Assembly: GCF_012910785.2 (NCBI RefSeq)
Contig: NZ_WTVH02000009.1
Location: forward strand, 248,001-312,000
Length of the DNA stretch: 64,000 bases
Reading direction: 5' to 3'
From: Aromatoleum buckelii
Lineage (GTDB): Bacteria > Pseudomonadota > Gammaproteobacteria > Burkholderiales > Rhodocyclaceae
This document shows, piece by piece, positions 26,897-38,869 of the stretch. The notes under the pieces are model-generated. The model saw only the letters and a list, made by a program, of their open reading frames with translations. It had not been told where the DNA came from and did not search any database. Position numbers and translations under genes: made by a program. Each line of letters starts with the position of its first letter. Position 1 is the first letter of the stretch.

Positions 26897-27408
26897 TCAC
26901 TTCCGAATGCGTGTAGCTCTGAATTATTGCCAGATCTGTCGGAGAGAAGCAGGGGGCAGGCTCGTAGCAGCCTTATGGTGGGCTAGAAACCCTCCCCGAT
27001 TGCTAGTTCAGCGCTACCAAGTAGCACCGATAAACTGTACCGCTAAGCCGGCTCCGATGCCACCGCCCCTGCAGTAAAGACCTGGGGTGCTCATCTGGAC
27101 AGGCCTCCGGAACGTCTCCAAAGGATCGAGAGCGAGAACTCGTCGCGTCAGGAAGCTGACGGCCGACAACTTGAAGGCCCGAGCGTCTGCTGACCGATAC
27201 ACTCGTGCCGTTCAATCAGCATGCTTCAAACGTCCCTTCCGACCGAGGAGGCGTCACCGGCCAATCGTCTAGAACGGCCGCTGTACTTCGTCACCGGCAC
27301 TTCGGTCGGACGCGGCACGAAGGTCTGCATCGGGTCGGAAGCACCCAGTCACCGTCACTCGACAGCCGCCATTCCTGATCCCAGCTTCCCGCCGCACGAC
27401 CACCGGGT
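26897..27408. other. Non-coding region between the STAND and endonuclease genes
   Basis: About 510 bp upstream of the STAND gene, which reads leftward, and downstream of the endonuclease. It must contain the STAND promoter, but no strong -35/-10 pair stands out. No credible gene or repeat is seen. Confidence 0.5.
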
Positions 27409-28143
27409 TTAGGGGGAAGGGCGCTTCCCCGGCAACAGTTCAAACCCCAGGTGCTGCGTCAACGCCTCGTACGAGATGGGCCTGCCCAGGCGAGCTTCAT
27501 CAGTGTTGGGCAGCCAGTGCGCCCACGCGCGGTTCTTGGTAGCGTCATACACGAGCTTGTAGACATGGGTTGGTACCGCGACGGGACTGGAGCCAATGGT
27601 GGCTTGGTGCCCTTGCCATGCCGGGCCTGTAAACACGTGAACGGTCGAGCCGCTGCGCTTCACGTAGGCCCGGGTATCCCGCTCGACTTTGGCCCAAACC
27701 CGCCTGTTGTTGTTCGGCGCTTGGGGAACCACGTTCGCCAACGAAAAACTCTGCGCCATCGCCCGAGCGGTTGGCATGTCAGCTGCCGGCGCCATGTGAC
27801 CACGGTCGAAGCCCGACTGGTGGTAATCCTCGAGGTGCGCGCGCTCTAATCTGGGCAGGCGGGCGTCGGCGAAGAACCGATTGGTCCGTTCCTCGTCGTC
27901 CGCGTCGGTCAAGCTTGCGCGGGTGAGCTTCTCAACCACGAACAGCGGCGTGCGGGTTTTGCCCGAATGCAGAAGTGCGAACGCGTCGTAGCACAGTTCG
28001 CGCAGCTTCCAATCCGCGGACCGCTTGATGACCGGAGGGGGGCCCGGGAAAGCGTCCGGGCAACTGCGAAAGCCGTTGCCTGCGGCATAGTTAGTGGTTG
28101 TCAGCAGCAGGGCGGCTAGGGCAACGACGGAACGCGTTCGCAT
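27409..28143 (-). CDS. Secreted DNA/RNA non-specific endonuclease (DRGH/NUC1 family)
   Basis: 244 residues from ATG 28143. A signal peptide (RSVVALAALLLTTTNYAAG) is followed by the beta-beta-alpha-metal nuclease domain: SGFDRGHMAPAADM carries the catalytic DRGH motif, then SFSLANVVPQAPNNNRRVWAKVE with the metal-binding Asn, and VFTGPAW. These enzymes cut DNA and RNA without sequence preference. Export to the periplasm implies action on incoming or extracellular nucleic acid. It is transcribed divergently from hsdM. The open frame continues 115 codons upstream, but the signal peptide fixes the start. Confidence 0.88.
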   Translation of the reverse strand: MRTRSVVALAALLLTTTNYAAGNGFRSCPDAFPGPPPVIKRSADWKLRELCYDAFALLHSGKTRTPLFVVEKLTRASLTDADDEERTNRFFADARLPRLERAHLEDYHQSGFDRGHMAPAADMPTARAMAQSFSLANVVPQAPNNNRRVWAKVERDTRAYVKRSGSTVHVFTGPAWQGHQATIGSSPVAVPTHVYKLVYDATKNRAWAHWLPNTDEARLGRPISYEALTQHLGFELLPGKRPSP

Positions 28144-28662
28144 ACGTTTTCGTGGGTCAGTCTTGGGCGGGGGGCGCCACCATAACCCACTGGCCGCTGT
28201 TGGCGTCAAGCTCCGTGGTCGCTTTGGCGCGACGAGGTCGTTCGTGGCAGGACCCGGGCCGTCGGCGTGCCGCGCATCGGTTGGACGACCGCTGCGCGCA
28301 GGCACGTGAGCGAGGTGATGGCAAGGATCGTTGGAACAGGGGGCGCAGGGCCGGGCGCAGTCGGCCGAAGCGCCCGCGCGCCGACCCAAGGCAGTAACGA
28401 GCCGTAGAGAAAGCAACCGGACCGGGGTGACCTGTCGGTCCCTCCGGCCTTCTGCCTGTTTTTCCGGCAGCTTGTCACTGTGCGGCACCTCTTCTGCTGG
28501 GGAATGCCGCCTTCGCTCGCACGGTGCGCACCGGATGAGTCGTGTCAGTGTACCCTTATGTCTTCAAGCAGAGGACAACGACATCGCATAATGGCGCTTC
28601 CGAATGCGGATTCAGCCTAACCAAATCGTGCAACACATCCCCACGGAGCCCGTTCTTTCGGC
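28144..28662. other. Divergent intergenic region between the endonuclease and hsdM
   Basis: About 520 bp holding the 5' regions of two divergent genes. Short open frames run through it on both strands without ribosome sites. No palindrome or promoter match good enough to name. Confidence 0.45.
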
Positions 28663-30199
<1,537 letters not shown>

Positions 30200-30210
<11 letters not shown>

Positions 30211-31534
30211 TTGGCCTTGGACTAGGCTCGGCGATCTGCTGGAGATCAAGCACGGGTGGCCATTCAAGAGCGAGTACTTTACCGTCAGCGCAGATGACCT
30301 CGCCTTGCCGATCGTCGTTGCGATTGGAAATTTTGAGTACACCGGCGGATTCCGCTTTGACCAAACTCAAGTAAAGCGATACTCGCACACGTTTCCCGCT
30401 GATTATGCGCTACAGCCCGGCGATATCTTGTTGGTCATGACATGCCAAACGGCAGGAGGCGAAATTCTTGGGATTCCTGCCTGCGTGCCTAACGATGGGC
30501 GAATCTATCTGCATAACCAGCGACTCGGCAAAGTCGCGCTCAAGACAGAGCTGGTTTCTCGCGATTTTTTGTACTGGCTCTTCTTGTACACGGAGTTCAA
30601 TCGGCACCTGGTTAACTCTGCCTCTGGTACGAAGATTCTTCACACCGCACCAAGTCGCATCGAATCTTTTCGATTCAGATTGCCCTCGTTGCCGGAGCAA
30701 CGTGGCATCGCACAATTTCTAGACGCCATTGCCAATCGCATCGCTCTTCTGCGCGAAACCAACGCCACGCTCGAAGCCATCGCGCAGGCGCTGTTCAAGT
30801 CGTGGTTCGTCGACTTCGATCCGGTCCGCGCCAAGCAGCAAGGCCTTGCGCCCGAAAGGATGGACGAGGCGACGGCTGCACTGTTTCCGGATGCCTTTGA
30901 AGAGACGGAGTTGGGGGCGGGGCCGAGTGGGTGGCGGATTGGGACGCTTGGGGAGGTTGTCGAAACTGCCGGCGGAGGTACACCCGACACGAAGGATCCC
31001 AGCTATTGGGAACCGCCTGAATATTGCTGGACCACCCCGAAGGATTTGTCTGGCAACTCTGCTCCGGTATTGCTTGGTACCGAAAGAAAGCTCTCCCGCC
31101 AAGGGTTGAGCAAGGTCAGTTCCGGCCTGCTACCAGTTGGCACTCTGCTGATGTCTTCGCGTGCTCCGATTGGCTATCTGGCGATTGCACAGGTTCCGCT
31201 TGCCATCAATCAGGGCTACATCGCCATGTTGCCGCAAAGTACCTTGCCGCCGCTGTTCCTGCTTTTTTGGTGCAGGCAAAACATGGAGAACATCAAGGGC
31301 AGGGCTAACGGATCGACCTTCATGGAAATTAGCAAAAAGGCTTTTCGCCCCATATCTGTGCTGGTGCCATCGCCACAAGTGATTGCGGCATTCATCAATA
31401 TCACTGCCACCCTGTTCGACCGTCTGACCCAAAACGAACGCCAGGCCCAAACCCTGGCCACCCTCCGCGACACTCTGCTCCCGCGTCTGATCTCCGGCCG
31501 GCTTCGCTTACCCGAGGTGGCGGATGAAAATTGA
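30200..31534 (+). CDS. hsdS: Type I restriction-modification specificity subunit HsdS
   Basis: 444 residues with the usual duplicated layout: target-recognition domain 1 (about 1-155), a conserved helical spacer ([30 protein letters not shown]), target-recognition domain 2 (about 235-385) and a second helical repeat ([23 protein letters not shown]). Both recognition domains have visibly lower GC than hsdM and hsdR, as expected of exchanged specificity modules. The start overlaps hsdM and the end overlaps the HEPN-like gene by 11 bp, so all three should be cotranslated. Confidence 0.96.
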
Positions 31535-32273
31535 CCCGTCCGTTTTAAATGCCTTGCCGCATGAGCAACGAGACCGCTTTGTTCTCAACGCGAATGAAAT
31601 TATCATCGAGTCGTTCATCTTCACTGGTGACAGGGATTACCTGACTGCAAGATTTGCCTTTTTTCAGAGGCAGTCACATTTGTTTCTTTGGTCTGCGGCA
31701 CAGGCGCTTGAGAAGTACCTCAAAGCCAACATCCTGCTGCTTGGTAGCGGTTCAGTCCGAAGAATTCATCAGCACACCAAGCTGGCAAAGAACCTGAAAG
31801 AAACGAACCCCGAACGTCTCGAAATTGATACGACCATTCCAGGTGGCTGGGCAGAACAGGGTGTGGCGGACTGGCCCCGTATCGACGTTGATGGCTACTT
31901 ACAGCGCATCGAAACTCTTGGCTCACCCGATGTGAGGTACGACCAGGTACAGCTTGAGTTGCATTTGCGGGACCTCTTGCTGCTTGACCGACTGGCTTTC
32001 CGTTTGCGTCAACGGCTCATTGCTGAGCCTGTGGAGAGCTGTGGGCTGGTAGGAGAACAGTTGAAGCAGTGCTTCTATGACCTGAACTACGCTTTTGCTC
32101 CTGCAGATTTTGATCATCCCCCATTGGTGGGTCTGACACTGCAGCATTCTTCCGTCAGCACCCTTGAGGCGGCCTTGAAGGGGTGTTTTGGGGATGCCAG
32201 CGTGTATCAACTTTGGGCCTGCAAGAGCATGAGCTTAAGCAAAGGGTGCGTGGAGAGGTTTGCAAAACAGTAA
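31524..32273 (+). CDS. HEPN-like protein embedded in the type I R-M operon
   Basis: 249 residues. Residues 37-100 (YLTARFAFFQRQSHLFLWSAAQALEKYLKANILLL, then RRIHQHTKLAKNL) look like the two-helix HEPN core. R79-x4-H84 fits the Rx4-6H motif of HEPN RNases, though its register is uncertain. The C-terminal 150 residues are unassigned. The gene overlaps hsdS by 11 bp and precedes hsdR by 156 bp. It may be an RNase effector guarding the restriction system, as PrrC/RloC nucleases do, or a non-catalytic accessory. GC is lower than the flanking hsd genes. Confidence 0.6.
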   Translation: MKIDPSVLNALPHEQRDRFVLNANEIIIESFIFTGDRDYLTARFAFFQRQSHLFLWSAAQALEKYLKANILLLGSGSVRRIHQHTKLAKNLKETNPERLEIDTTIPGGWAEQGVADWPRIDVDGYLQRIETLGSPDVRYDQVQLELHLRDLLLLDRLAFRLRQRLIAEPVESCGLVGEQLKQCFYDLNYAFAPADFDHPPLVGLTLQHSSVSTLEAALKGCFGDASVYQLWACKSMSLSKGCVERFAKQ

Positions 32274-32429
32274 CTGTATGGGAATGCAGGGAAAATGATC
32301 GAACATTCTAAAAATCATAGTGTGGTCTAGTCGATGGCGTCGACAAATCGACCAGATATGTCGATCACTCGAAACAATGAACATGTTTTTTAATCGTGTC
32401 GATGGAGCGAACATGAGGGAGGTCGCTGC

Positions 32430-35400
32430 ATGACCGAAGACCAACTTGAACAGGAAGCATTGAGCTGGTTGTCCGATATCGGCTATACGCCGATCCATGG
32501 ACCTGAGCTGGCTCCAGATGGAAGCACTCCGGAGCGTCAGAGCTACCAGCAGGTACTCCTGATCGAGCGTCTTCGAGGAGCAATCGCCCGCCTGAACCCG
32601 CACCTCACCCACGCTGCGCGTGAGGATGCACTGCAGCAGGTGCTGGAACTAGGCATTCCTTCGCTTCTGTCGGCAAACCGCCGCTTTCATCAGTTGCTGG
32701 TGACCGGCGTGAGAGTTGATGTTCAGCGCAACGGTGAGACCGTGGGCGACTTTGCCCGGCTGCTCGACTGGACGGATCCGTCGCGTAACGAGTGGCTGGC
32801 CATCAACCAGTTCACCGTGAAGGGATCACATCACACTCGTCGTCCGGACATCGTGCTCTTCGTGAATGGCTTGCCCTTGGTGGTCATTGAGCTGAAGAAC
32901 CCGGCTGATGCCAACGCCGATATCTGGAAAGCATTTGAACAGCTCCAAACCTACAAGGTACAGACGCCAGACCTGTTCCAGTACAATGAGGTGCTGGTCA
33001 TCTCCGATGGCTCGGATGCCCGCATGGGTTCCTTGTCGGCAGACATCGAGCGATTCATGCAATGGCGCACGATCGATGGCGTGAACCTGGATCCCTTGGG
33101 GGAGTTCAATGAACTCGAGACCCTGATCCGTGGCGCGCTCGCCCCGGCCACCCTGATCGACTACCTGCGTTTCTTCGTGCTGTTCGAGGACGACGGCGGA
33201 CTGGTCAAGAAGATCGCCGGCTACCACCAGTTCCACGCAGTACGTGCGGCGATCGCGCAGGTCGTCGCGGCCTCGCGCCCCGACGCCGGTTCGACGCAGA
33301 AGGGCAAAGGCGGCGTCGTCTGGCACACGCAGGGCAGCGGCAAGAGCATCACGATGACATGCTTCGCCGCACGCGTCATGCAGGAAATCGCGCTCGAGAA
33401 TCCGACGCTCGTCGTCATCACCGACCGAAACGACCTTGATGGCCAGCTGTTCGGCGTCTTCTCGTTGGCGCAGGATCTGCTGCGCGAGCAGCCGGTCCAG
33501 GCGATGACCCGTCAGGGCTTGCGTGCCAAGCTCGCCAACCGCCCGTCCGGCGGCATCGTCTTCGCGACGATCCAGAAGTTCATGCCAGGCGAGGACGAGG
33601 ACGTGTACCCGCTACTCTCCGACCGTCACAACATCGTCGTCATCGCCGACGAGGCGCACCGGACGCAGTACGGCTTCGAGGCCAAGCTCAAGACGATCAA
33701 GGCGTCGAAGACGCGCACTGTTGCCAACGCGAACGCCGCCAACGATGCCGTCGCGACGCTCGCCGCCGAGCCGATTGCCCGCTACCAGGTTGGCTACGCG
33801 CACCATCTGCGCGATGCGCTGCCGAACGCCACCTTCGTGGCTTTTACCGGCACGCCCGTGTCGAGCGAAGACCGCGACACCCGCGCCGTCTTTGGCGACT
33901 ACATCCATATCTACGACATGCAGCAGGCGAAGGAGGATGGCGCGACGGTCGCGATCTACTTCGAGTCGCGCCTCGCCAAGCTCGGGCTCAAGGAGGACGA
34001 GCTGCCGAACGTCGACGCCGAGGTCGATGAACTCGCCGAGGACGAGGAGGAAAGCCAGCAGGCGAAGCTCAAGAGCCGCTGGGCGGCCTTGGAGCGCGTC
34101 GTCGGTGCCGAGCCGCGCATCGCCCGCGTCGCCGCCGATCTGGTCGCGCACTTCGAGGAGCGCAACAAGGCGCAGACCGGCAAGGGGATGGTCGTAGCCA
34201 TGAGCCGCGACATCTGCGTGCACCTCTACAACGAGATCGGGAAGCTGCGCCCTGACTGGCACGACGTCGACCCCGAGAAGGGCGCGATCAAGATCGTCAT
34301 GACCGGCTCGGCCAGCGACAAGCCGCTGCTGCGGCCTCACATTTACCGCGGGCAGGTCAAACGCCGGCTGGAGAAGCGCTTCAAGGACCCAGCCGATCCG
34401 CTGCGCATCGTCATCGTCCGCGACATGTGGCTGACCGGCTTCGATGCACCGTGCGTGCACACCCTCTACGTCGACAAGCCGATGAAAGGGCACAACCTGA
34501 TGCAGGCGATCGCCCGGGTGAATCGCGTCTTCAAGGACAAGCCGGGCGGGCTCGTCGTCGACTACATCGGCATCGCTAACGAGCTGAAGAGCGCGCTCAA
34601 GGACTACACCGCCAGCCAAGGTCGCGGTCGACCGACCGTGGACGCCAACGAAGCTTACGCCCTGCTCGAAGAGAAGCTCGACATTCTGCGCGGCATGCTG
34701 TACGGCTACGATTACAGCGACTTCCTGACCGCCGGGCACAAGCGGCTGGCCGGCGCCGCGAACCACGTGCTCGGCCAGAAGGACGGCAAGAAGCGCTTCG
34801 CCGATCAGGGGCTCGCGATGAGCAAGGCCTTCACGCTCTGCTGCACGCTCGACGAGGCGAAGGCAATCCGCGAGGAAGTCGCCTTCTTCCAGGCGGTGAA
34901 AGTCATCCTGATCAAGCGCGACATCACGCAGCAGAAGACGACCGACGAGGCCCGAGAACTGGCGATCCGCCAGATCATCAGCTCAGCCGTCGTGTCTGAC
35001 GAGGTCGTGGACGTTTTCAACGCGGTCGGCCTCGACAAGCCGAACATCGGGATTCTCGATGAGGCGTTCCTCGCCGAGGTGCGCAACCTGCCGGAGCGCA
35101 ACCTCGCGGTCGAACTCCTGGAGCGGCTGCTTGAAGGCGAGATCAAGTCACACTTCGCCGGCAACATCGTCCAGGAGAAGAAATTCTCCGAGCTGCTCGG
35201 CAACGTCATCAAGCGCTACCAGAACCGCGCGATCGAGACGGCGCAGGTCATCGAAGAGCTGATCGAGATGGCGAAGAAGTTCCACGCCGCCGCGCACCGG
35301 GGTGAGGAACTGGGCCTGACCGAAGACGAGATCCGTTTCTACGATGCGCTCGCCAACAACGAGTCGGCCGTCCGCGAGCTGACCGACGAGACGCTGAAGA

Positions 35401-35603
35401 AGATCGCCCACGAGTTGACCGAGAACCTGCGCCAGAACCTGACCGTGGACTGGGCCGAGCGCGAGAGCGTTCGGGCAAAGCTACGGATCATGGTCAAGCG
35501 CATTCTTCGCAAGTACAAGTATCCGCCGGACCAGCAGGAGGCAGCCATTGACCTCGTGCTGCAGCAGGCACGTGCGTTCGGTGAGGGGTGGATGCCGATG
35601 TGA
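32430..35603 (+). CDS. hsdR: Type I restriction endonuclease/translocase subunit HsdR
   Basis: 1057 residues. The N-terminal nuclease has Asp140 (RRPDIVLF) and E154-x-K156 ([10 protein letters not shown]), the PD-ExK triad. The SF2 motor has Walker A TQGSGKS (about 300-306), DEAH 407-410, FTGTPV and the helicase C-terminal segment [21 protein letters not shown]. The C-terminal domain includes the HsdR helical region. It has its own leader of 156 bp with a GAGGGAGG-like ribosome site. It cleaves unmethylated DNA after translocation. Confidence 0.97.
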   Translation: MTEDQLEQEALSWLSDIGYTPIHGPELAPDGSTPERQSYQQVLLIERLRGAIARLNPHLTHAAREDALQQVLELGIPSLLSANRRFHQLLVTGVRVDVQRNGETVGDFARLLDWTDPSRNEWLAINQFTVKGSHHTRRPDIVLFVNGLPLVVIELKNPADANADIWKAFEQLQTYKVQTPDLFQYNEVLVISDGSDARMGSLSADIERFMQWRTIDGVNLDPLGEFNELETLIRGALAPATLIDYLRFFVLFEDDGGLVKKIAGYHQFHAVRAAIAQVVAASRPDAGSTQKGKGGVVWHTQGSGKSITMTCFAARVMQEIALENPTLVVITDRNDLDGQLFGVFSLAQDLLREQPVQAMTRQGLRAKLANRPSGGIVFATIQKFMPGEDEDVYPLLSDRHNIVVIADEAHRTQYGFEAKLKTIKASKTRTVANANAANDAVATLAAEPIARYQVGYAHHLRDALPNATFVAFTGTPVSSEDRDTRAVFGDYIHIYDMQQAKEDGATVAIYFESRLAKLGLKEDELPNVDAEVDELAEDEEESQQAKLKSRWAALERVVGAEPRIARVAADLVAHFEERNKAQTGKGMVVAMSRDICVHLYNEIGKLRPDWHDVDPEKGAIKIVMTGSASDKPLLRPHIYRGQVKRRLEKRFKDPADPLRIVIVRDMWLTGFDAPCVHTLYVDKPMKGHNLMQAIARVNRVFKDKPGGLVVDYIGIANELKSALKDYTASQGRGRPTVDANEAYALLEEKLDILRGMLYGYDYSDFLTAGHKRLAGAANHVLGQKDGKKRFADQGLAMSKAFTLCCTLDEAKAIREEVAFFQAVKVILIKRDITQQKTTDEARELAIRQIISSAVVSDEVVDVFNAVGLDKPNIGILDEAFLAEVRNLPERNLAVELLERLLEGEIKSHFAGNIVQEKKFSELLGNVIKRYQNRAIETAQVIEELIEMAKKFHAAAHRGEELGLTEDEIRFYDALANNESAVRELTDETLKKIAHELTENLRQNLTVDWAERESVRAKLRIMVKRILRKYKYPPDQQEAAIDLVLQQARAFGEGWMPM

Positions 35604-35658
35604 ACGCTCGTGCTCGTCGCGAAACGAGAGCCCCAATTGGGCGGTGTGGCTGACGCGG

Positions 35659-36504
35659 CTATAGTAGGCGTGTTTGCTGGGCTGCTTCTCGGTGCTCAAT
35701 AACCTTTAGTACGGAGCGATCAAGGCTGATCTTGCTGGCGCTTCGTGTCTGCACGATGAGCATCTCGACTTCAAGTGCATCACCCTTTCCGAATCGCTCG
35801 CCGCCGTTCACTCGCTCGAGGAATGCTTCATCGAGGATCGCGGCCGAGAATGTCGTCGCACCGTCGCTGAAGCGCCACTTGTTGCCGTCCTGAAACACAG
35901 GCGCAACCAGGATCAGCGTCATTCGGACGACGTTTTCAGACACTAGAGCTTCCTTGACGACCGGCACAAACGAGGCTGCCTCGGCCTGTGTAACCCACGC
36001 GATCGGGTCCTTTGCTGCTGCAATCTCGACCGCATCAACTCCCTGCTGGTTAACTGCTTCGCGTACGAAGCGGCCAACTGCATCGGTCGCTTTTTCGTTG
36101 AAGACAAGGTTCAGCGTATCCGTTTGCACCTGGATGACCTGACCGGAGTTGTTCGTCACGAAAACATGCTGACCGGCCTGAGTCACCGCTGCCGGTGGGC
36201 TACCCTTCAGGTGCTTCCAGAGGCCAAAGGCCTCTTTGACGACTGTGATGAGATGGTCAGGCGTCAATGCGGAGAACAGCGATGCAGCCGGCCCGCCGAC
36301 CGTGAAGACTAGGTCCGTGACGAACGAACCTTGGGCAAATCCGGCTACTTCGGCCCGCGCTTCCGTCGAATTGCCGTAGGACGTCTTGACTGCAGCGACC
36401 ATAAACTCCGAAAACGCGATCATGTTGGCTGACGCTTCATAGACGTCCATGGCGCCAGCATCAACGGCGGGACCGGTGTATCGAAGAGAGAGGCGAGTTT
36501 CCAT
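35659..36504 (-). CDS. Unknown 281-residue protein, convergent with hsdR
   Basis: It begins METRLSLRYTGPAVDAGAMDVYEASANMIAFSEFMVAAVK, a start reminiscent of uncharacterised mobile-element proteins with a Y-x-G-x-x-x-x-x-x-M-D-V pattern. A central hydrophobic stretch (FVTDLVFTVGGPAASLFSAL) could dip into a membrane but is marginal. The rest is an alpha/beta domain with no recognised catalytic motif. Its stop is 55 bp from the hsdR stop on the other strand. Defence-island context is the only functional hint. Confidence 0.7.
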   Translation of the reverse strand: METRLSLRYTGPAVDAGAMDVYEASANMIAFSEFMVAAVKTSYGNSTEARAEVAGFAQGSFVTDLVFTVGGPAASLFSALTPDHLITVVKEAFGLWKHLKGSPPAAVTQAGQHVFVTNNSGQVIQVQTDTLNLVFNEKATDAVGRFVREAVNQQGVDAVEIAAAKDPIAWVTQAEAASFVPVVKEALVSENVVRMTLILVAPVFQDGNKWRFSDGATTFSAAILDEAFLERVNGGERFGKGDALEVEMLIVQTRSASKISLDRSVLKVIEHREAAQQTRLL

Positions 36505-37282
36505 GCGCCGGATTATGACGCAAGTGAGTATCTATACGGAGTTGGCCGGAGCGATCAGTTCAGGGTTGTGGATGTCCCACTGACCAACCCCTGCCCCAGG
36601 CGAAGCCGACGCCCCTACTGAGGCTGAAATATCGAGACTTGATCGCCGACGCCATTTCCGAATTGGGACGTCCGGACGAGATCGGGCGCGTTTTCGCGGG
36701 GTTCCAGAAGTATTTGTATGAGCGCGACGTTACCCTTTGACGGGTGGACGCTTCAATGCGGAAGCAGCATCCGGCCAGGGGAGGCGAACTTGCCTGTCAG
36801 ATCGAGGGCGCCGTGATTGATGTGATCGTCAAGCAGAAGCGACCCGGCGGACTCCTTTACAAGTAAGGGAAGATCCTGACGACACTTGCATGGGTGGCGA
36901 GCTACGGAAGCTGCGAGAAACCAAGCGACCGTTCATCCATCAAAATTAGGCGAGGGTTACGAGCAGGGGGTCGCGCTCGGCCTCAACACCCTGCTCCAGA
37001 CGTGCCAGCTCGAATTCACGAACAAGCCGCTACTGATCGCCGATGCGATCGAAGCGTCTTGTGCGATCACAACGCGGTTCAGTCCTTCTGGACGCGGTCG
37101 CACGACGCGCCGGGGCGATGGGTGTGCCGCGAATGGTCCGTGCAGCCAACCAGCCCGCGGCACCGGGCACTCATGTGTACGTTTGAGGAAGTGTTCAAGG
37201 TGGCCTTCGGTTAACTGTAGTCGCAGCAGATCGACGGGGGCGCAGACCACCATGTGTCATGTATATTCGCGTCAAATACTGT
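36505..37282. other. Degraded intergenic stretch holding gene remnants
   Basis: No intact gene. It contains the hsdR remnant at 36571-36740, then an open tail ending QIEGAVIDVIVKQKRPGG and a stop near 36866. A further coding-like run near 36950-37080 (YEQGVALGLNTLLQTCQLEF) has no start. The texture suggests repeated insertion and deletion. Confidence 0.45.
36571..36740 (+). pseudogene. 3' remnant of a second type I restriction subunit (hsdR-like)
   Basis: One open frame ends at TGA 36738-36740 and encodes TPLLRLKYRDLIADAISELG, then DEIGRVFAGFQKYLYERDV. It resembles the C-terminal end of HsdR/DEAD-box restriction subunits of the family with FxGFQKYLY. It differs from the C-terminus of the intact HsdR at 32430-35603, so it comes from another R-M system. 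Everything upstream is gone. Confidence 0.5.
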
Positions 37283-37699
37283 ATGGGTGCAGACATGGGT
37301 TTCCAGTTCGGCAGGGCTTTAGGGACGTTACTTTGTCTTGTGTGCCTGTTCGGCTGCCAAGGGGTGCCGCTCCATGATCTCCGCGCAGCGGCTCCGAATT
37401 TTGAGGTGGACACAGCACGGCCTATCGATGCGGTGCTTGGCTGCCTTACCGAGCATCAGGACGTCAACAACCTCCGAGGCGCTGGAAGTCTGCATGTCAC
37501 AACCCAACCCAGCGGTCAGCAAGCTGAAATCACGATCGGTGCATACCAGATGAGCGACTTCAAGCATTTTTACCTTGTCCAGCTCAAGAGCATTCAGCAG
37601 GGCACTCACCTGCGTATGACGCGCGCCCCGGTAAACTTCGGTCCGCTTCCTGAAGATGAACTTCGGGGACTTTTGAGTCGCTGCGCCGCGATCGAGTAG
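37283..37699 (+). CDS. Small putative lipoprotein, unknown
   Basis: 138 residues from ATG 37283; ATG 37295 is also possible. The N-terminus has an Arg, a hydrophobic stretch and LVCLFGC, a lipobox with the Cys about 24 residues in. The mature part is a small soluble domain (VDTARPIDAVLGCLTEHQD, later ITIGAYQMSDFKHFYLVQLK). Homologues are often annotated only as hypothetical. No link to defence is visible. Confidence 0.6.
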   Translation: MGADMGFQFGRALGTLLCLVCLFGCQGVPLHDLRAAAPNFEVDTARPIDAVLGCLTEHQDVNNLRGAGSLHVTTQPSGQQAEITIGAYQMSDFKHFYLVQLKSIQQGTHLRMTRAPVNFGPLPEDELRGLLSRCAAIE

Positions 37700-37839
37700 C
37701 ACTGCAGTCCAGCAGAAGCGTTCGAGGCTTCACCACTCAGGGAGCGCCAGCGCAAGCGACCAGTGTACGGGCTGCCACCCATTTGTCAGCGGGCGAATGA
37801 CAGGCGGCATAATCCGGCTGTCGCCAAACAGGAGCAGCC

Positions 37840-38616
37840 ATGAACACAGCCGGACGTCTTCTTTCGATCTATACCCGGCTCATCGGCACCGCACGAGCTA
37901 ACGATCTGCCAATGATTAAGGTATGGGCTGAAGTCTTTGAGCTTCCGACTGATAGTCCGTCCCTGGACGATGAAGTCGTAACTTGCCTGCAGGCAATGAG
38001 AGCGGAAATGGAACTTCTGCAGACAAGCTTGCTCGCGATGGGGGCGCCGGAGGAACTTTTTGAAGTGGCGATGAGGCGTTTTCGTAACACCGCCTCACCC
38101 GTGTACTTGAACCAGTCATGGGGCGGTCTCAAGGATGAGGTTTCGAGGTCGGAAAACGCTTTGACCTTTAACTGGGCGAACTGGGCACTTCGTGACGAAG
38201 ACGAAAACGACCTGGCCGCGGACGAACTGGCGGCTCTGCGAAGCGAACTCGACTCACTGGAGAAGAGTTTGCAGGAAACGGAGATGGCCCCCTACCTGCG
38301 CGCCTTCGTGCAACGGCAGGTAGATGCGATACGTGCAGCGCTCCGAGTCTACCGCGTTCGGGGAGTGAAGCCGATCGAACAGGCGTTGCGGACAGTTGCA
38401 GGCGCATACGGCCTAGAAAGGTCGCGCCTTGAAGCTGAGCTTGCAAGAGCAGCCGAGCCAGCAAGAACCTTACTCGATCGTACGACCGCCTTGGTCAAAA
38501 ACGTTGCTGAAGCGGCGGATGCGATCGACAAGATCAGGAATGGCGGCGAGACTGTTTACGCCCTCGCAACAAACGTCGCTCCGTTCCTTCTCACGGCGGC
38601 CGCCGCGATGCCATAG
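37840..38616 (+). CDS. Unknown 258-residue helical protein at the right end of the island
   Basis: Starts at ATG 37840 with AGGAG 6 bp upstream. The product is predicted almost entirely helical, with coiled-coil-like segments (ELAALRSELDSLEKSLQETE; LEAELARAAEPARTLLDRTT) and a hydrophobic C-terminal tail (ALATNVAPFLLTAAAAMP) that could insert into a membrane. No family recognised. A membrane-active helical protein in an island could be an abortive-infection effector, but nothing in the sequence proves this. Confidence 0.65.
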   Translation: MNTAGRLLSIYTRLIGTARANDLPMIKVWAEVFELPTDSPSLDDEVVTCLQAMRAEMELLQTSLLAMGAPEELFEVAMRRFRNTASPVYLNQSWGGLKDEVSRSENALTFNWANWALRDEDENDLAADELAALRSELDSLEKSLQETEMAPYLRAFVQRQVDAIRAALRVYRVRGVKPIEQALRTVAGAYGLERSRLEAELARAAEPARTLLDRTTALVKNVAEAADAIDKIRNGGETVYALATNVAPFLLTAAAAMP

Positions 38617-38630
38617 CGTCCGTCCTTACC

Positions 38631-38650
38631 TGTGTGTAAAAATGTGTGTA
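38631..38650 (+). repeat. Right copy of inner-end motif TGTGTGTAAA-N2-TGTGTGTA
   Basis: It matches the 20-bp motif at 16565-16584 with two differences, both at the central dinucleotide. It lies 61 bp inside attR. See the left copy for interpretation. Confidence 0.6.
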
Positions 38651-38711
38651 GCGGACGTGCAGCGTGCGCAAAAAAAACAGTATAATCAGAAAGATAGACG
38701 AAGTTATAGCC

Positions 38712-38737
38712 TATCAGGACATCATGAACATGCCGGT
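38712..38737 (+). repeat. attR: right-end copy of the fliE 3' sequence
   Basis: 26 bp identical to 16403-16428, followed by T instead of C and then TGA, so it also encodes YQDIMNMPV-stop. It marks the right boundary of the roughly 22.3-kb island. Confidence 0.9.
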
Positions 38738-38869
38738 TTGAGGAAGTTCGGCGAAGTCCATGGACATCCAAGGCCGGCCTATGTGCGGAATGCACGCCGA
38801 AAACAGCCGGGCACGACGCGAAGATCGTGCCGCGGCCTCGCGGACGTAACAGTCGTCACAGGCTCGTCC

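Noticed and set aside
26897-28662. Cas or retron components near the STAND and nuclease genes
   Set aside because: No reverse transcriptase, Cas motif or structured msr/msd region is visible.
36886-37377. A 163-codon + strand open frame
   Set aside because: It crosses clearly degraded sequence, lacks a ribosome site, and overlaps the promoter region and N-terminus of the lipoprotein gene; only its middle looks coding-like.
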